Origin: a virus | DNA: 29,346 bases | Reading direction: 5' to 3' (one strand) | IMG/VR virus record: IMGVR_UViG_3300043449_001143 | Location: 1-29,346 of that record | In this document: positions 23,071-29,174 of the stretch, piece by piece | Layout: the number at the start of each line of letters is the position of its first letter | Numbering within the stretch: the first letter of the stretch is position 1 | Position numbers and translations under genes: made by a program | Notes under the pieces: generated by a model | What the model was told of the DNA's origin: nothing | The model's database searches: none | The model's input: the letters and a program-made list of their open reading frames with translations, nothing else

Positions 23071-23844
23071 CTAGAACGGAATGTCGTCGTCGCCCGGCGG
23101 GGGCGCGCCGCGCATCTCGGCCTCGAGGTGACCGCCGGGGATCGGGGCCTGTGCCGGCGGTGCCTTGTAGCGCCAGATCACACCCGTGCAGGACTTGTCC
23201 TTGCACTTGAAGTCGGGCGCCTTGGGGTTCGTCTTCTTCTCACGGTTGTCCCACATCTGCCCACCGCACTCGGGGCAGTCGGTCGAGCGATGGTAGGACT
23301 CGACGGTCGCGCCCGGCGCCAGACGATCGGCCACGCGCTTCGCAGTCGCGTCGAGGCGAGCCTTCACGTCGGGCGGCGGCACGAGCGGCTCCTCGCGGGT
23401 GTACTCCGCACGCGCCGTCTGCGGACGAGGCGCCATGCTGGCGGTACGCACAGGCTGGCTCGCGACCTCTCCATCGTCGTCATCGCTGACCACGCCCACG
23501 ACCGAGGCGAGCGTGTAGCGGCGCAGGTAGGTGAGGATGGAGCCCACAACCTGCGGGTTCTCCTGGGCGGGGCGCACCCCGATCGTGCTTCCGATGTACT
23601 GCCCGCTCGCGTGCATCAGCGTGGTCGTGAGCGTGACCTGTCCAGCCTCGTCGCGGCCGGGCAGCTGGGTGACGGAGAGGCCGTGCTTCGCGAGGGGACC
23701 GCGGCACGCGTCCATGATCGAGGCGAGGTCGGCGTAGCGCGACTTGAAGTGCGGGTTGGTGGCGTCCTTGCTGGCGGCGTTCATCTCGCCCTGTGCGGCG
23801 GCGAGGGCCTTCGCCAGCTCGCCGAGGTTCTCACTCTGGTACAT
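23071..23844 (-). CDS. erf: ERF-family single-strand annealing protein with zinc ribbon and SSB-like tail
   Basis: ERF proteins anneal complementary single strands in phage recombination. This form has 257 residues. The ATG at 23844 has GAAGGA upstream; a longer frame beginning at 23883 runs into promoter DNA and is rejected. The ERF core is residues 1-125, with NPHFKSRYADL and GSILTYLRRYTLASVVGVVS as signatures followed by an acidic run DDDDG. A flexible linker leads to a zinc ribbon (Cys190, Cys193, Cys214, Cys219; CPECGGQMWDNREK). The last residues are GDDDIPF, matching the tip of E. coli SSB. That tip in SSB recruits many repair and replication proteins. Confidence 0.88.
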   Translation of the reverse strand: MYQSENLGELAKALAAAQGEMNAASKDATNPHFKSRYADLASIMDACRGPLAKHGLSVTQLPGRDEAGQVTLTTTLMHASGQYIGSTIGVRPAQENPQVVGSILTYLRRYTLASVVGVVSDDDDGEVASQPVRTASMAPRPQTARAEYTREEPLVPPPDVKARLDATAKRVADRLAPGATVESYHRSTDCPECGGQMWDNREKKTNPKAPDFKCKDKSCTGVIWRYKAPPAQAPIPGGHLEAEMRGAPPPGDDDIPF

Positions 23845-23864
23845 CGTGTTCCTTCGTCGGGGGG

Positions 23865-23893
23865 TTGACGACCCGACACCCACATACTATGAA
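23865..23893 (+). promoter_or_regulatory. Rightward early promoter for the regulator, resolvase and primase operon
   Basis: TTGACG (23865-23870) and TATGAA (23888-23893) are separated by 17 bp. The -10 box overlaps the leftward -10 box by two bases, so both promoters cannot hold polymerase at once. The start would be near 23900, about 30 bases before the regulator ATG. Confidence 0.65.
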
Positions 23894-23912
23894 TGGGTTC
23901 ACGGAACGTCAA
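23884..23912 (-). promoter_or_regulatory. Leftward early promoter for the annealing and exonuclease operon
   Basis: Read on the minus strand, TTGACG (23907-23912) and TAGTAT (23884-23889) are separated by 17 bp. Five of six -35 positions and four of six -10 positions match consensus. Transcription would start near 23878, about 34 bases before the ERF start codon. Confidence 0.7.
23897..23907. promoter_or_regulatory. Possible regulator operator, GTTC-ACG-GAAC
   Basis: GTTC (23897-23900) and GAAC (23904-23907) form an inverted repeat with a 3-bp centre. It covers the expected rightward start and lies inside the leftward spacer, so binding could affect both. It is the best nearby candidate for the XRE regulator, but one short site is weak evidence. 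Confidence 0.35.
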
Positions 23913-23929
23913 CCCGTGGAGAGATAAAA

Positions 23930-24139
23930 ATGGGATCGCTCGCAGACAGACGTAAAGCCGCCGGGCTCACGCAGGCGCAGCTCGCCGACCTCGTCGGCGT
24001 CGGGATCAGCGCCATCAAGGCATACGAGAACGGGCGCCGCCGGCCGGCCGCTCGCGTGATCATCGAACTCTACAAAGCCCTCGGCCTCACGTCGAAGGAC
24101 ATCGCCGAGCTCTACATGACCGAAGGAGGTGGACAGTGA
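23930..24139 (+). CDS. XRE/Cro-type helix-turn-helix regulator
   Basis: This 69-residue DNA-binding protein is the first gene of the rightward early operon. The ATG at 23930 has GGAGAGA upstream. Nearly the whole protein is one HTH_3 domain: LADRRKAAGLTQAQLADLVG gives helices 1-2, VGISAIKAYENGRRRPA the recognition helix and following turn, then VIIELYKALGLT. It lacks the oligomerisation and cleavage domain of CI-type repressors, so it resembles Cro or a simple one-domain regulator. Its place beside the overlapping promoters suggests it controls them and may autoregulate. No integrase is present nearby, so lysogeny is not shown. Confidence 0.88.
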   Translation: MGSLADRRKAAGLTQAQLADLVGVGISAIKAYENGRRRPAARVIIELYKALGLTSKDIAELYMTEGGGQ

Positions 24140-24327
24140 CCGCAGAGGAGATCATGGCCCTGCGCCTGATGATGGAGAAGCTGATCATGCACGCGGGCGA
24201 CTGCGAGCGCCGGCTCGCCCTGGAGCGTAGCCGCAGCGACCACCTCGAGCGCCTCGCGATCCAGTGGGCGGCGCGTGCCGGTAAGGCCGAGGCCCGCCTC
24301 GACGCGGCCGACAAGGTGAAGCCATGA
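24136..24327 (+). CDS. Small coiled-coil early protein
   Basis: This is a 63-residue protein starting at GTG, overlapping the regulator stop by 4 bases, with GGAGG upstream. It is almost wholly helical: MTAEEIMALRLMMEKLIMH, then CERRLALERSRSDHLERLAI and AGKAEARLDAADKVK. This probably forms a coiled-coil dimer. It has one cysteine and no known motif. The tight coupling to the regulator and the resolvase suggests a role in control or replication, but nothing specific can be claimed. Confidence 0.65.
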   Translation: MTAEEIMALRLMMEKLIMHAGDCERRLALERSRSDHLERLAIQWAARAGKAEARLDAADKVKP

Positions 24328-24770
24328 TCGAGCGCAACTACACCATCCTCCTCGAGCCGCGAGGCAAGGGCCGTCCCGTGTTCACGCGCGCGACCGGGAG
24401 CGCCCGTACGCCGGAGACTACCCGTGCGTGGGAGCACGAGGCGGCGCACCAGCTGCGCCAGCAGCACGGTGACGTCCCGTGCGACGAGACGAGCCCGCTG
24501 TGGGAGGCCGAGATCCGCGCCTACCATCCGCGCCCGAAGGCCCGCCCGGCGTACATCGAGCGCGGCGTGTGGGCGCTGCCCGACTACAGTCTGCGGGCGA
24601 CCTCGCGGCACGACCTGGACAACGTCGTGAAGATCACCCTCGACGCGATGCAGATCGCCCGCGTAGTGCAGAACGACCGGTGCATCGTCAGCATCGCGGC
24701 GTCCTCGTGGTTTGCCTGGGGGACCGAACAGCCGCGAGTCGAGGTCACCATGCGTCAGGTGTGGCCATGA
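24324..24770 (+). CDS. rusA: RusA-family Holliday junction resolvase
   Basis: RusA cuts four-way DNA junctions, removing branches from recombining or packaging DNA. This protein has 148 residues, slightly longer than E. coli RusA at 120. Conserved features are GKGRPVF (about 14-20), HDLDN (Asp97 and Asp99) and NDRCI (Asp118). These three acidic residues have the same spacing as Asp70, Asp72 and Asp91 of RusA, the metal-binding catalytic set. LDNVVKITLDAM fits the family helix. The start overlaps the previous gene by 4 bases. Together with the annealing protein and exonuclease it makes a full recombination set. Confidence 0.88.
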   Translation: MIERNYTILLEPRGKGRPVFTRATGSARTPETTRAWEHEAAHQLRQQHGDVPCDETSPLWEAEIRAYHPRPKARPAYIERGVWALPDYSLRATSRHDLDNVVKITLDAMQIARVVQNDRCIVSIAASSWFAWGTEQPRVEVTMRQVWP

Positions 24771-25012
24771 GCAAGGACGTGGTCTACTACGGCCCTGCGT
24801 TCCTCGAGAGCCTTAAGCGAGAGGTCGAGAACGAGAACATCGCGCAGTCCTATGACATGGGGCGTGACCTCGAGCGCGCCGCGGTCCTCGCCCTGCTGGA
24901 TCGCGAACTGGAGATCGCCGAGGTGCACGACCTGCTCGTCGGCACGGTGCGGCTGCGGCAGCTGCGAGACATCATCGAACGCGGCGAGCACCGCCGCGAG
25001 GAGGAGACGTGA
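24767..25012 (+). CDS. Small early protein with a repeated C-terminal helical module
   Basis: This is an 81-residue protein that starts in the last codons of the resolvase gene (ATGA). The N-terminal part is SKDVVYYGPAFLESLKREVE. The C-terminal part (LERAAVLALLDRELEIAEVH ... RLRQLRDIIERGEHRREEE) shares the ERAAV...GEHR pattern with the next gene and loosely with the gene at 884. This resembles a phage-only helical module found in many accessory genes of unknown role. It is acidic with basic patches and has no enzyme signature. Confidence 0.65.
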   Translation: MSKDVVYYGPAFLESLKREVENENIAQSYDMGRDLERAAVLALLDRELEIAEVHDLLVGTVRLRQLRDIIERGEHRREEET

Positions 25013-25377
25013 CCTTCAACCTTGACGAAATCATCGAGCGTGCGGTCTACATCTCACCAGGCGTGCATCGCATAGTGCCGACGGAAGACTTCGCCGCCAT
25101 GGTCGAGCGCATCGAGGATCTAGAACTTCATCTCGCGTCAGCCATCAAGGAGCGGGACGAGTACCGGTCAAGGATCGACGCCATGTTCTGGTGCGAGGCG
25201 TGCGACCGACTTGAGATCGAACGCGCCACCCCAGAGAACGCCGGCCGCGAGGAGCGCGCCGCCGTGGTGGCGTTCCTTCGCGAGGGCGACACGGTGTGCA
25301 TGCAGTGCGGCGACCGCGCCACGCTCGACCTCGCGTATCGCATCGAGTGCGGCGAGCATCGCAAGGAGAAGGCATGA
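25009..25377 (+). CDS. Zinc-ribbon early protein sharing the neighbour's C-terminal module
   Basis: This 122-residue protein starts at GTG, coupled by 4 bases. The N-terminal half is helical, with a coiled coil (FAAMVERIEDLELHLASAIK). Four cysteines form two CxxC pairs (Cys62/Cys65 in WCEAC and Cys97/Cys100 in VCMQC), likely one zinc site. Embedded between and after the pairs is EERAAVVAFLREGD and LDLAYRIECGEHRKEK, the module shared with the preceding gene. In this gene a zinc ribbon appears to be inserted into the module. Nucleic acid or protein binding is plausible; no exact function can be given. Confidence 0.65.
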   Translation: MTFNLDEIIERAVYISPGVHRIVPTEDFAAMVERIEDLELHLASAIKERDEYRSRIDAMFWCEACDRLEIERATPENAGREERAAVVAFLREGDTVCMQCGDRATLDLAYRIECGEHRKEKA

Positions 25378-25601
25378 ACTGCACCCGATGCGGCAAGCCG
25401 TCGAGGGTCGTGGACACCCGCCAGCCCGACGCCACGGGCGGCGTCTACAACGGGCGCATCCGCAAGGCCGGTGAGGTGGCCAGCTGGTACACGTCGGACA
25501 TCGTGGTTCGTCGTCGCGTGTGCGCGGAGAAGCACGAATGGTTCACGGTCGAACTCACGACCGCGGACGTGACCTCGATGGTCGAGGAGGGCAAGCCATG
25601 A
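25374..25601 (+). CDS. Small NrdR-like zinc finger protein without an ATP-cone
   Basis: This is a 75-residue protein, coupled to the previous gene by a 4-base overlap. Its start, MNCTRCGKPSRVVDTRQ, followed by RRRVC and HEWFTVE resembles the zinc ribbon of the ribonucleotide reductase regulator NrdR (CxxC ... DSR ... RRRxC ... RFTT). Candidate zinc ligands are Cys3, Cys6, Cys50 and His54. The ATP-cone that senses nucleotides in NrdR is missing. Phages carry such short forms; binding to DNA is the most likely role, perhaps to host nrd boxes. That target is inference only. Confidence 0.7.
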   Translation: MNCTRCGKPSRVVDTRQPDATGGVYNGRIRKAGEVASWYTSDIVVRRRVCAEKHEWFTVELTTADVTSMVEEGKP

Positions 25602-25963
25602 CCAGCGAGATCGAGCCGGGCCTCGTGCTGCTCTGGATCATGGAGCGCATGGACGGTGTACCCATCGAGTACATCGCGAACCGTGAGCGTATGCACGTCC
25701 GACGCGTGCGGCGCACGCTCATGGAGTGGGGATGCCCGAAGCCACGCTATCGGATGCGCGACGAGTACCACGAGGCCCTCGCGCTGTGGAACACCGGGAC
25801 GTTTACATGGAAGGAGATCGTGGAGGAGACGCGCTCCACCATGGACCACAAGACCTTGCAGTGCGCCGTGACTACCTGGGCGAGCAAGGAGGGCCTCGAG
25901 TACCGTGTCGGACGCCAGCGAGGCGCACGCCCGATGCGGCAGCGCAAGGAGAAGGCGGCGTGA
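25598..25963 (+). CDS. Putative DNA-binding early protein with two helix-turn-helix-like segments
   Basis: This is a 121-residue protein coupled to the previous gene, with GGAGGGC before its ATG. Two segments look like helix-turn-helix units: IEYIANRERMHVRRVRRTL (about 22-41) and WKEIVEETRSTMDHKTLQCA (about 68-87), each followed by a basic turn or helix (EWGCPKPRYRM and GRQRGARPMRQRKEKAA). This would suit a regulator or initiator that contacts DNA. The gene lies two positions upstream of the replication helicase. No family is recognised, and secondary structure was judged by eye. Confidence 0.6.
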   Translation: MTSEIEPGLVLLWIMERMDGVPIEYIANRERMHVRRVRRTLMEWGCPKPRYRMRDEYHEALALWNTGTFTWKEIVEETRSTMDHKTLQCAVTTWASKEGLEYRVGRQRGARPMRQRKEKAA

Positions 25964-26211
25964 TGCAGCTCTCTCTATTCTCGCAGCATCAGGCGATGGT
26001 CGATGGAGTGAAGCCACCGAGGCCACCGAGGCCACCGAGCTGGATGGATGAGATCCAGCCGTACGAGCATGACCTAAAGGCACGGATGCGCCACGTCCTC
26101 GCGTTCTGGACGCCGAAGAGCGAAGAGGAGTGGCTCGCCTGGGCGCCGCACCTCATCGGACCTCTACCAGAACGGTGGGAACGATACCGGGCGAGCTTCG
26201 CGGATGGTTGA
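25963..26211 (+). CDS. Small early protein with a PPR repeat linker
   Basis: This 82-residue protein starts one base inside the preceding stop, with AAGGAGAAGG just upstream. After MQLSLFSQHQAMVDG comes a short repeat KPPRPPRPPSW encoded by three near-identical 9-base units (CCACCGAGG). A Trp-rich helical section follows (RMRHVLAFWTPKSEEEWLAW, HLIGPLPERWERYRASF). The N-terminal QLSLF pentapeptide resembles the clamp-binding consensus QLxLF, so contact with the host DNA polymerase sliding clamp is possible. That motif is short, and the assignment is tentative. Confidence 0.6.
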   Translation: MQLSLFSQHQAMVDGVKPPRPPRPPSWMDEIQPYEHDLKARMRHVLAFWTPKSEEEWLAWAPHLIGPLPERWERYRASFADG

Positions 26212-26237
26212 CGCGCTCTGACGGATGCTGTTAGCGT
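26208..26237 (+). promoter_or_regulatory. Promoter-like site for the primase-helicase gene
   Basis: TTGACG (26208-26213) overlaps the end of the preceding gene. After 18 bp comes TAGCGT (26232-26237), with TA...T retained. The geometry matches the capsid promoter. Transcription would start near 26243, exactly at the 5' edge of the structured leader. Confidence 0.5.
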
Positions 26238-26241
26238 AGAA

Positions 26242-26323
26242 CTGTCCTGCACCGGGACGCGGGCGGCCACCCGCACGCGGGGGCATCATGCCCCCGCGTC
26301 CTCCCCCGGTCGGACAGGTGCAG
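26242..26323 (+). promoter_or_regulatory. Structured leader upstream of the primase-helicase gene
   Basis: The 114-bp gap can fold as a three-way junction. The outer stem pairs CTGTCC (26242-26247) with GGACAG (26312-26317) and ACCGGG (26251-26256) with CCCGGT (26305-26310). Inside it lie a 5-bp hairpin (GCGGG 26259-26263 with CCCGC 26270-26274) and a perfect 12-bp stem (26275-26286 with 26288-26299). A competing pairing joins CTGCACC (26247-26253) to GGTGCAG (26317-26323), covering the only ribosome-site-like bases. This suggests a possible RNA switch or a DNA cruciform; neither is proven. Confidence 0.5.
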
Positions 26324-26325
26324 AC

Positions 26326-28647
26326 ATGACGGTAAGCATTATGGGCCAGAAGGCCCAGGTCTACGCGCGCAAGAAGGGATGGAAGGTCTTTCCGCTTCGC
26401 GAGCGCGAGAAGATGCCCGCGACGGCAAACGGATTCAAGGACGCCACGAGCGACCTTGAGGAGATCGCGCGCCTGTGGGGCGACCGCGAGTACAACATCG
26501 GGCTTGCAACGGGCGAAGGATCCGGCGTGTGGGTGTTCGACGTGGACGGAGACGCGCCGAAGGGCGGCGGTCTGACCGGACCCGAAGCCCTCGCGCTACT
26601 CGAGGAGCGCCACGGCGCACTGCCGCCTACGCTCATGGTCAAGACCGGGAACGGAGCGCACTACTACTACCGCATGCCGGTCGGGCGTGACCTTCGCAAC
26701 CGCGCACGCATCACGATCGACGGTCAGCGTACCGGCCTCGATGTGCGAGCCGATGGCGGCTATGTCGTGCTGCCTCCCAGCGTGCATCCGAATGGTCAGG
26801 CGTATGCCTTCGTCAAGGGCTGCAACGAGGTGAGCGATGCACCAGACTGGCTGCTCGACGCGCTCTACCCGCGCAAACCGGAGCCGGCGCCGAAGCCCAA
26901 TACGACGCCCTCGGCGACGGACGAGGACATAGCGACTGGTGCCGAGGTGCTTCAGATCGCCGCGCAGCGAATCCTTACCTGCACCGGCAGTCGGCACGAT
27001 GCGATCTATCGGGAGAGCGCCGTTATCGGTGAACTCGTCGCGGGTGGGTGCATCGACCGAGGAGCGGCGACCGCTGCTCTGGTCGCAGCTGGGATCGAGG
27101 CAGGGAAGCCAGAGGTCGAGGTGCGCCGCACGGTACGCGATGGCCTCGACCGTGGCGCACAGCATCCGCGACGCTTCTCGGATGCGCCGTCTGCGATCCC
27201 GGCGACGCTCTACCGACCGAGCGACGTAGGCAACGCCGCGCGCCTCGTCGACCGCTTCGGTGGCGATGTCCGCTGGTGCGACACCGCCCAGGGAGAGGGC
27301 TGGCTCGTGTGGGACGGCAAGCGATGGTCACCGGACAGCATGCGCCGTGTCGATGCCATGTCCCGCGAGGTTGCGGTCGATGTGGTGACCTACGCCGCGG
27401 AACTTCAGGAGCGCGCTCGAGCAGCATCGGCCGCAGCCGGACAGACGACGACCCCGGCACAGCAGCGCGCCCTGGCGCAACTCCGCAGCGAAGCGAAGTC
27501 ATGGATGCTGTGGGCGCGACAGAGCGAGATGGTGTCCCACCTGTCAGCCGTGGCGAAGGTGGCGCGTACCGACGTGGCTATCGCCCACGAGGCCCTCGAT
27601 GCGGACCCGTGGCTGCTCAACACGCAGAACGGGATCGTTGACCTTCGCAACGACGCGCAGCGCCCGCACGAGCGCGAGGCGCGCATGACGAAGATCGCTG
27701 GGACGGAGATGGGCAACCGGTACGGATGTCCGACGTGGGTGGCGTTCCTGACGCGCATCATGGGCGGCGATACCGAGATGGTGTCCTTCATCCAGCGGGT
27801 CGTGGGCTACTGCCTCACGGGCAGCACCCGTGAGCAGTGCCTGTTCATCCTTTACGGGAACGGGAGCAACGGGAAGAGTACCTTCCTCGACACGCTGCGC
27901 GCCGTCATGGGTGACTACGCCATGCACGCACGCGCGGAGACGTTCGTTCGGAACAGCAAAGGCGGCATCCCGAACGACATCGCTGCACTGCGTGGGGCGC
28001 GCCTTGTGACCGCTTCCGAGCCGGATCAGGGAGAGCAGTTGGACGAGGGCCTCGTGAAGGAGATGACCGGCGATGCCGCCATGACGGCGCGCTTCATGCG
28101 CTCGGAGTTCTTCACGTTCACTCCGAACTTCAAGGTTCTTCTCGCGACGAACCATCGCCCGATCATCCGGGGAACGGACAACGGTATCTGGCGCCGCATC
28201 CGGCTCGTGCCGTTCACGGAGACCATCGCCGACCACGAGAAGGACCGCGACCTCGGGGCGAAGCTCGCAGCCGAAGCACCGGGCATCCTCGCCTGGGGCG
28301 TGCAGGGATGCATGGAGTGGCAGCGCATCGGACTCGCGCCGCCCGCGGCCGTCCTCGACGCCACGCAGAAGTATCGCGACGACATGGACCTCCTCTCGGA
28401 GTTCCTCGGCGAGAAGTGCTACTTCACGGGTTCGGTGGGGAACACGGCGCTCTACCAAGCGTTCAGCGCGTGGTCGGTGGCGAACGGCGAGCGCCCTCGA
28501 TCCCACAAGTGGCTCACGCGGAACCTCGAGGACCGAGGGTACACGAAGGATCCGAGCCGCACGAACGGACGTGGCTGGATCGGTCTGTCGCTGCGAGACG
28601 AGGTCTCTGCGCCATCGAGGGGCGACTCCCGCGGCTACTGGTCCTAG
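26326..28647 (+). CDS. Replication protein: prim-pol primase fused to SF3 helicase
   Basis: This 773-residue protein combines priming and unwinding for phage DNA replication. The N-terminal prim-pol domain (about 5-180) has the catalytic DVD in VFDVDG (Asp72, Asp74), the HYYYR segment (about 112-116) and GLDVRADGGYVVLPPS. A linker and a D5-type middle region follow. The helicase has Walker A GNGSNGKST (511-519), Walker B LVTASE (560-565), sensor ATN (607-609) and arginine finger GIWRRIRLVPF. The C-terminal domain (from about 690) includes the winged-helix-like section common to P4-type primases. It starts weakly (AGGTG upstream) after a structured leader. A candidate origin follows immediately. 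Confidence 0.92.
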   Translation: MTVSIMGQKAQVYARKKGWKVFPLREREKMPATANGFKDATSDLEEIARLWGDREYNIGLATGEGSGVWVFDVDGDAPKGGGLTGPEALALLEERHGALPPTLMVKTGNGAHYYYRMPVGRDLRNRARITIDGQRTGLDVRADGGYVVLPPSVHPNGQAYAFVKGCNEVSDAPDWLLDALYPRKPEPAPKPNTTPSATDEDIATGAEVLQIAAQRILTCTGSRHDAIYRESAVIGELVAGGCIDRGAATAALVAAGIEAGKPEVEVRRTVRDGLDRGAQHPRRFSDAPSAIPATLYRPSDVGNAARLVDRFGGDVRWCDTAQGEGWLVWDGKRWSPDSMRRVDAMSREVAVDVVTYAAELQERARAASAAAGQTTTPAQQRALAQLRSEAKSWMLWARQSEMVSHLSAVAKVARTDVAIAHEALDADPWLLNTQNGIVDLRNDAQRPHEREARMTKIAGTEMGNRYGCPTWVAFLTRIMGGDTEMVSFIQRVVGYCLTGSTREQCLFILYGNGSNGKSTFLDTLRAVMGDYAMHARAETFVRNSKGGIPNDIAALRGARLVTASEPDQGEQLDEGLVKEMTGDAAMTARFMRSEFFTFTPNFKVLLATNHRPIIRGTDNGIWRRIRLVPFTETIADHEKDRDLGAKLAAEAPGILAWGVQGCMEWQRIGLAPPAAVLDATQKYRDDMDLLSEFLGEKCYFTGSVGNTALYQAFSAWSVANGERPRSHKWLTRNLEDRGYTKDPSRTNGRGWIGLSLRDEVSAPSRGDSRGYWS

Positions 28648-28874
28648 TAGGACACTTCGTAGGACACATCGCTACCTTCTACGATGTAGTCCACGACGAC
28701 ATTAGGACACATGGGACACTTTCTTTCGACATCATTCCCGCATATGAGAATGGTATACAAAGCGTAAACCCCACGTATACGCAGAGATCATACTCGGATC
28801 TCCTGTCCTATGTGTCCTAATGTGCGCCGGCACGCGATCCTAGAAGGCGGCAATGTGTCCCATCAACTGTCCTA
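28648..28874. repeat. Inverted array of eight TAGGACAC-like repeats, candidate replication origin
   Basis: The gene-free 242 bp after the primase-helicase hold four repeats in one orientation: TAGGACAC at 28648, 28660 and 28703 and TGGGACAC at 28712. Four more lie in the opposite orientation: TGTCCTA at 28804, GTGTCCTA at 28812, GTGTCCCA at 28855 and TGTCCTA at 28868. They flank a core (28720-28803) visibly richer in A and T than the rest of the window, with two GTATAC palindromes. An extra GTCCTA at 28641-28646 makes a palindrome with the first copy. Symmetric iterons, an A+T-rich core and a neighbouring initiator-type gene are typical of an origin. Operators for an early regulator are the alternative. 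Confidence 0.65.
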
Positions 28875-28889
28875 GAGTGGAGGCAAGTC

Positions 28890-29174
28890 ATGCGAATGAA
28901 AGAGAGCGTCAAGATCCATCAGGTCATCCCGGCCGCGCCGGGTACGAGGGCGGTCCTTGAGGTGCTGAATGCTGACGCCACCAAGGGGCGCATGATCGAA
29001 CCGATCATCCTCTTTGCCCTGGTCGAGGATCTCGAGGAAGGCGGCAACCGGTTCGTGATCCCGATGGACGAGATGGGCGGATGGTTCGAGGCCGACGTGA
29101 ACACCAACTACGTCAAGGCGATCCTCGCACCGGGTCAAGAGCCAGAGCCGTGGATGATGGACACGAACACCTAG
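28890..29174 (+). CDS. Small hypothetical protein beyond the candidate origin
   Basis: This is a 94-residue protein with GGAGG at about 28878-28882 and an ATG at 28890. Mixed strands and turns (KIHQVIPAAPGTRAVLEVLN, PIILFALVEDLEEGGNRFVI) lead to an acidic Pro-rich end (GQEPEPWMMDTNT). It contains no known motif. It is the last gene of the rightward set and lies just past the repeats, whose last copy is within 16 bases of its start codon. A regulator bound to that copy would affect its expression. Confidence 0.65.
   Translation: MRMKESVKIHQVIPAAPGTRAVLEVLNADATKGRMIEPIILFALVEDLEEGGNRFVIPMDEMGGWFEADVNTNYVKAILAPGQEPEPWMMDTNT

Larger units (their letters stand above)
23862..23915. repeat. 54-bp control region bounded by a perfect 9-bp inverted repeat
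   Basis: GGGTTGACG (23862-23870) is repeated inverted as CGTCAACCC (23907-23915). Each arm contains the -35 box of one of two opposing promoters, and the -10 boxes overlap in the middle. The arrangement is symmetric about 23888-23889. Confidence 0.9.

Noticed and set aside
23845-23883. Longer ERF start 13 codons upstream.
   Set aside because: It would place coding sequence over the leftward transcript start and has no ribosome site, while the ATG at 23844 follows GAAGGA.
23930-24139. CI-type repressor and thus proven lysogeny.
   Set aside because: The protein is a single HTH domain of 69 residues, and no integrase, partition gene or attachment site is visible.
26006-26036. Three tandem CCACCGAGG units as a regulatory minisatellite.
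   Set aside because: They lie within a coding frame and encode the PPRPPR linker; a coding explanation is enough.
28308-28820. An open frame running from the primase-helicase gene into the repeat block.
   Set aside because: Most of it is out of frame within a clear gene, and the rest reads through the iterons; there is no ribosome site.
28648-28874. CRISPR array.
   Set aside because: The repeats are only 8 bp, occur in both orientations and have irregular spacing with no spacer-repeat periodicity.
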